Shown one piece after another: positions 6,573 through 9,336 of a DNA stretch of 9,336 nt (positions are counted from its first letter, which is position 1; each line of letters starts with the position of its first letter). Source of the DNA: Nitrospirota bacterium (GTDB lineage Bacteria; Nitrospirota_A; Leptospirillia; Leptospirillales; Leptospirillaceae); contig JAJYPO010000084.1 in assembly GCA_021795275.1 (NCBI GenBank), positions 1-9,336 on the forward strand, read 5' to 3'. The notes beneath the pieces were generated by a model. That model was not told the DNA's origin. It ran no database searches and saw only the letters and a list, made by a program, of their open reading frames with translations. A program made the position numbers and the translations under genes.

Positions 6573-7294
6573 CCGATGTCTCCCACATACAGCCTGCTTC
6601 CGTTATATGCCCTGCCCCGCCCTTTCATGAGCTCCAGGCAAAATCGTCCTATCCTGCTCCCAGTCTCTTCGGGAGAGGGGAGGGTTTGCCGGTTTTCTTC
6701 CGGATAGGCGATTTGTCGAATCTTCGTGGACATGCCCCCCGGGTTGAGCGAAACACTGAAAAGCGGATCGGGAAGATCCAGGGAGAGCTGGGAGGAAAGT
6801 GCCTCCACTCCGGCTTTGGCAATTCCATAAGCCCCCCACGAGGGACGGGGGTTGGACGCCACACCCGAAGAAATGAACAGATGCCCCCCTCTTCCTCGTT
6901 CGACAAAATGGCGCGAAAGCCTCTTCGACCAGAAGAGCGGGGCACGAAAATTCACATCGATCTCCCGGTCCGACTCAATGTCGGGAGCCTCGAATAGGCA
7001 CTGGCGCCCGAAGAGATACCCGGCGCTGTATATGGCGAGATCTGGAAAGTCATTCCTGTTGTCTCCCGAAGCGAGTCGTCTGACAAATGCCTCGGAAAGA
7101 GTCCTGTCACAGTAGTCAAAGGATGCGGTCGACGAAACGAGCGATTTGAAGGAAGCGCACTCATGCTTCAAGGAGTCCATGCTTTCTTGTGAATGAGTCA
7201 CGAAGGCAACCGAAATGCTTTGCAGAAGAAAAAATCGGACAAGAGCCCTTCCCAGACCGCTTCCGGCCCCCAGGACGAGAACCGTGGCTCTCAT
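6569..7294 (-). CDS. Short-chain dehydrogenase/reductase
   Basis: A 241-residue SDR. The cofactor motif is VLVLGAGSGLGRAL with GAGSGLG at 9-15, IYSAG at about 88-92 stands for the usual NNAG, and VNF holds Asn115. The catalytic set is Ser142/143 in FISSGVAS and Tyr156-x3-Lys160 in WGAYGIAKAG. LNPGGMSTK (183-191) is the usual post-active-site turn. These give an NAD(P)-dependent oxidoreductase of the classical type; the substrate cannot be read. The start ATG 7294 overlaps the TGA of the DksA-like gene by 4 bp and has only a weak upstream AGAAG, so translation probably depends on coupling. It is the second gene of the five-gene cluster and overlaps the next gene by 4 bp too, so SDR and MDR may act on the same metabolite. 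Confidence 0.93.
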   Translation of the reverse strand: MRATVLVLGAGSGLGRALVRFFLLQSISVAFVTHSQESMDSLKHECASFKSLVSSTASFDYCDRTLSEAFVRRLASGDNRNDFPDLAIYSAGYLFGRQCLFEAPDIESDREIDVNFRAPLFWSKRLSRHFVERGRGGHLFISSGVASNPRPSWGAYGIAKAGVEALSSQLSLDLPDPLFSVSLNPGGMSTKIRQIAYPEENRQTLPSPEETGSRIGRFCLELMKGRGRAYNGSRLYVGDIG

Positions 7295-7656
7295 CTTCTG
7301 ATCTTTTCGGCTCGTTCCTCTTCTTCAAGCAAGGTCTTGCAGGAAATGCAGAAAGTGGTTACCGGCCTGGCCAACATGCGTTTTTCCTCGATCTCTTCTC
7401 CGCACCGTTCGCAGACACCAAAAGAACCGGATTCGATTCTTTCCAGCGCCTCGTCGATCTTTCTGAGCAACTTCTTTTCACGCTCTTTCAGTCGATAGGA
7501 AAAACCTTGGGACTCCTCGATCGAAGCCAGATCAGACGGGTCAGGGAAAAGCTGTATTCCTTTTTCAACCGTTGACTGAAGAACCTTTTCCGCCCCGGAA
7601 ATAATCTCTTTCTTTTGCTGCTGCAGAATTTCACGGACTTTCTCAAAACTTTCCAT
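7291..7656 (-). CDS. DksA/TraR-family transcription factor
   Basis: A 121-residue protein: a long charged coiled coil (about 1-75) carrying LFPDPSDLASIEE, then a C4 zinc finger with Cys82, Cys85, Cys103 and Cys106 (CERCGEEI...CISC). The coiled-coil tip keeps the DxxDxA motif (Asp39, Asp42) that in DksA reaches into the RNA polymerase secondary channel. DksA works with ppGpp to adjust transcription initiation; members of this length are shorter than E. coli DksA (151 residues) and lack part of its N-terminal region. I chose ATG 7656, with AAAGGA 4-9 bases upstream, over ATG 7707, which has no good ribosome binding site. It heads the five-gene cluster and overlaps the SDR start by 4 bp. It may respond to growth state; whether it regulates its own operon is not shown. 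Confidence 0.93.
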   Translation of the reverse strand: MESFEKVREILQQQKKEIISGAEKVLQSTVEKGIQLFPDPSDLASIEESQGFSYRLKEREKKLLRKIDEALERIESGSFGVCERCGEEIEEKRMLARPVTTFCISCKTLLEEEERAEKIRR

Positions 7657-7705
7657 AAGATCCTTTCGCCAATCTCGCCCCTTTGGAACGATACACCACG
7701 GAAAC

Positions 7706-7738
7706 ATGAAGGCCGTAAGGAGAACTCAGGACCTTCAT
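7706..7738 (-). promoter_or_regulatory. Inverted repeat in the leader of the DksA-led cluster
   Basis: ATGAAGG (7706-7712) is an exact inverted copy of CCTTCAT (7732-7738), with 19 bases between. In the minus-strand transcript this could form a hairpin 50-80 bases before the DksA-like start codon. Read on the minus strand, 7738-7643 is also an open frame of 31 codons (MKVLSSPYGLHV...) that ends inside the start of the DksA-like gene, but it has no ribosome binding site. The repeat is certain; a role is speculative. Confidence 0.35.
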
Positions 7739-7805
7739 CGCTATATAACCGTCCTCGTGATTTTAACAGATTCCTCCTTCGGATTGCATCCATGGCATTT
7801 CACCC

Positions 7806-7825
7806 GAATTCCGCGATAGGAATTC
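7806..7825. repeat. Perfect seven-base palindrome, possible operator
   Basis: GAATTCC (7806-7812) and GGAATTC (7819-7825) are an exact inverted repeat around GCGATA. A dyad of this size and 6-bp gap is a usual shape for a dimeric regulator site. It stands about 150 bp upstream of the DksA-like start, upstream of the position expected for the promoter. No matching regulator gene is in the window, and the repeat could be chance. Confidence 0.35.
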
Positions 7826-7845
7826 TCTCAAGGGTTCCCAAGGAG

Positions 7846-7882
7846 AAAAAGGGGGGATTTTTTTCGAAACCGGCCCTTTTTT
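7846..7882 (-). terminator. Candidate terminator downstream of the IS element
   Basis: AAAAAGGG (7846-7853) pairs with CCCTTTTTT (7874-7882). On the minus strand the stem ends in a U-tract, so it could stop read-through from the decayed transposase. The loop is about 20 bases, long for an intrinsic terminator, and itself contains a seven-base T-run. Confidence 0.25.
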
Positions 7883-8012
7883 CCTCTCGAATGTATCTCA
7901 TTCCCCCCCGACATCATCGGAGGCCGGGGCCGACGAGCGCTCCCTCTTTCGCCCTCTGGAGAGGATGTGAGGGGGGGCTGGCCTAACTGACTGTCAATAA
8001 ATCATTTCTTAT

Positions 8013-8030
8013 CCCTGGGTTCCGAAAAAG
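8013..8030 (+). repeat. Left terminal inverted repeat of the IS element
   Basis: CCCTGGGTTCCGAAAAAG. It pairs with the right-end repeat at 9139-9156 over about 18 bases with one gap and shares the block TTCCGA exactly. Confidence 0.5.
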
Positions 8031-8095
8031 CTTCCATCGCACTTCTCCCGTCCTTGCCGGTCTTGCCCTGGACCGCTCTCCGATGTCCTTCGGTC

Positions 8096-9036
8096 TCAGC
8101 CCGTTTGGAACAACAGACGACACCGGGCCCGGAGGGCGGCGAGAAAGTCCAGGTCGCGTTGCGGAACCGCGAGCTTCAGGACAAGGGTCCGGGCATGACG
8201 CACGAGTTTCCCCGGCAGGGCAAAGAGCTTCCACCGGAGCGTCGTCAGACGCCAGCTCTGGCAGACGGCCGGGAGCAGATCCCGCTTGAAGCCCTGGGTC
8301 AGGCTGTAGACCAGAACGCCGATCCGGAACCAGACCGCGTTGGCATAGCTCTCTCTGGTCGGCATGTATCCGACGCTCCCATCGCTCTTGAGCCCCTTGA
8401 GGAAGTTCTCGAACTCTCCCCGCTGCTGGTGTTATTCCAGGACGCGGGCGGCCGTGACGTCGGAAGGGAAGTGCTGGCCACCACCCAGTACCGGTAGCTG
8501 ACCAGACGTCCGGACAGCGGCGTCGACCGGTCCCGGGTCCGCGCATGGACCGTCTCCGCCACCTCGACATCGTCGCTCACCCGAACCCAGGCCGACTTGG
8601 AGATCCGGGCGATGATCTGCTTCCCCGCGCGCGCGACCAGAGCCTTCGAGCGCCGACAGACCTCCACATGACCGTTCTGGGGCGATTCGTTGCCTTCCCG
8701 GAATTCGTCGTCGATAAACAGGCCGTTCTCATAGAGCGCCGCCATCATCGGCATATATCCCTTCTCATTGAGATAGGAATACTGGGCCTCTTCCCGCTCC
8801 AGGTCCCGAAGATCCGAGAGCCTCCGGCCGCCCATCGCAAAAAGAACCATCAAGGCCTGTACAAACACGCTCGGATCGTACCCCCGGTTGCTCCCCGGAG
8901 CCGGCAGATGCGCTGTTACCCGCTCTCCGATTCGCATCCCGTCAATACATTCAAGAAGCGCCAGAAATCCTCCCTGGCCCGTCAGGGATTCTTCCGTCCT
9001 CTCCAGCTTGATTCTGTGACCCTCTCCGTTTAGCAC
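8096..9036 (-). pseudogene. IS1380-family transposase, internally deleted and frameshifted
   Basis: Translation starts at GTG 9036, with AGGAGG about 10 bases upstream. The opening (LTGQGGFLALLECI...LPAPGSNRGYDPSVFVQALMVLFAMGGRRLSDLRDLE) is typical of the IS1380 N-terminus. It then jumps to AQYSYLNEKGYMPMMAALYENGLFIDDEFREGN, so the segment expected to carry the first catalytic Asp is missing near 8787; another loss near 8600 appears to remove the second. The frame shifts near 8463-8470 after RYWVVASTSLP, and the C-terminal part continues in another frame with a TAA at 8432-8434 (ARVLE*HQQRGEFENF), then SYANAVWFRIGVLVYSLTQGFKR to a TGA at 8096-8098. About 310 residues remain of about 450. It is inactive. 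Confidence 0.85.
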
Positions 9037-9138
9037 AGCTCCAATCCCTCCTGACCTGTTGTGGTTTTCACCTCGCAGGCAAGGTTATACCTCACCGAAA
9101 ATCCAACAGAAAAGAGGGTTTATTTATTTTACTAGCGT

Positions 9139-9156
9139 CTTATCTCGGAATCAGGG
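9139..9156 (-). repeat. Right terminal inverted repeat of the IS element
   Basis: Read on the minus strand: CCCTGATTCCGAGATAAG, the partner of the left repeat at 8013-8030. Confidence 0.5.
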
Positions 9157-9336
9157 TTTCACGATGAAAAACGGAAACAATAAATTCTCATCCTTCTTAT
9201 CATCATTCTCGAAGAAACAGGCGATGAGTTTTGCCTCACCCGATACCCTTGTTTCCCGTCACGGCCCTGAAACCCCTATTGCCTTGAATTTTACTTGGCA
9301 TTCTGATAGTTTTATATTAATCATACGAAATTTTAG
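9157..9336 (+). other. AT-rich right-edge region, possible partial frame
   Basis: The base composition drops to AT-rich compared with the rest of the window. An ATG at 9164 opens a frame that stays open to the window end (MKNGNNKFSSFLSSFSKKQ...), at least 57 codons, but it has only a weak CAGGG upstream, uses codons unlike its neighbours, and resembles no family I know. It is more likely intergenic than a gene. Confidence 0.3.
9290..9318 (+). promoter_or_regulatory. Candidate sigma-70-type promoter at right edge
   Basis: TTTACT (9290-9295) and TATATT (9313-9318) are separated by exactly 17 bases in a very AT-rich context. It would drive a gene beyond the right edge. The match is moderate and AT-rich DNA gives such pairs by chance. 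Confidence 0.35.

Larger units (their letters stand above)
7657..8012. other. Gene-free region between the DksA-like gene and the IS element
   Basis: No convincing gene is present in these 356 bases on either strand. The part next to 7656 is the leader of the DksA-led cluster and holds an inverted repeat at 7706-7738. A minus-strand TATATA near 7742-7747 could be a -10 element, but no matching -35 is visible. A seven-base palindrome lies at 7806-7825 and a poorly formed A/T-flanked stem at 7846-7882. From 7890 to 7982 the sequence is G- and C-run rich with no structure I can name. Confidence 0.6.
8013..9156 (-). mobile_element. Decayed IS1380-type insertion sequence
   Basis: The borders are proposed from an imperfect terminal inverted repeat. 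The left end 8013-8030 reads CCCTGGGTTCCGAAAAAG; the inverse complement of the right end, 9139-9156, reads CCCTGATTCCGAGATAAG, which aligns with one gap and few mismatches. Between them lies a damaged transposase gene on the minus strand with a leader of about 100 bp. At about 1.14 kb it is shorter than the roughly 1.6 kb usual for IS1380 elements, in line with internal deletion. No matching target duplication flanks the proposed ends, so the exact borders may be off by a few bases. Confidence 0.6.

Noticed and set aside
7657..7707. Longer DksA-like protein from ATG 7707
   Set aside because: No ribosome binding site before 7707, the extra 17 residues do not resemble the family, and AAAGGA is well placed for ATG 7656.
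7983..8570. A 195-codon open frame on the minus strand across the IS element
   Set aside because: It is a third reading of the transposase region; the recognisable IS1380 peptides lie in two other frames.
8054..9033. Plus-strand open frames of 147 and 162 codons opposite the transposase
   Set aside because: Antisense to recognisable transposase sequence, with compositions expected of a complementary strand and no family resemblance.
1..9336. CRISPR array or tRNA gene
   Set aside because: No evenly spaced direct repeats and no cloverleaf with a TTCGA-type T-arm were seen on either strand.

Overview
The window looks like chromosomal DNA from a Gram-negative bacterium. The signs are a lipobox lipoprotein, a DksA/TraR-type transcription factor, a diaminopimelate-epimerase-family protein, strong AGGAGG-type ribosome binding sites and mid-50s G+C by eye. 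The mix, together with decayed IS605- and IS1380-type elements, reminds me of acidophilic Leptospirillum-like Nitrospirota. That is an impression of style and not a demonstrated assignment.

Layout, left to right. (i) 1-605: the decayed 3' part of a TnpB-type (IS605 OrfB) gene running in from the left edge, then a small unrecognised coding stretch whose 5' end may be lost. (ii) 613-1107: a strong hairpin against the ribosome binding site of a single-domain rhodanese, closed by a clear bidirectional terminator. (iii) 1147-2138, minus strand: a class I SAM-dependent methyltransferase followed by a 99-residue beta-rich protein. (iv) 2233-3721, plus strand, divergent from (iii): a 436-residue protein with a GAF-like middle and a degenerate GGDEF-fold C-terminus, followed 16 bp later by a 53-residue single-pass membrane protein. 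(v) 3745-7656, minus strand: a compact five-gene cluster read as DksA/TraR-like regulator, SDR oxidoreductase, zinc-type MDR oxidoreductase, TPR-like lipoprotein and DapF-like protein. The first three are joined by 4-bp ATGA overlaps; the later gaps are 32 and 15 bp. (vi) 7657-8012: a gene-free leader and intergenic region with inverted repeats. (vii) 8013-9156: a decayed IS1380-type insertion sequence with plausible terminal inverted repeats. (viii) 9157-9336: an AT-rich tail with a promoter-like pair.

The main point of interest is the last gene of the five-gene cluster. It keeps the DapF fold motifs, but both catalytic cysteines are serine and the glutamate next to the second one is tyrosine. 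It is therefore unlikely to be an ordinary diaminopimelate epimerase. The second is the divergent two-gene unit with a GGDEF-fold protein that has lost its catalytic signature, paired with a tiny membrane protein. No CRISPR array, tRNA or rRNA gene was seen.
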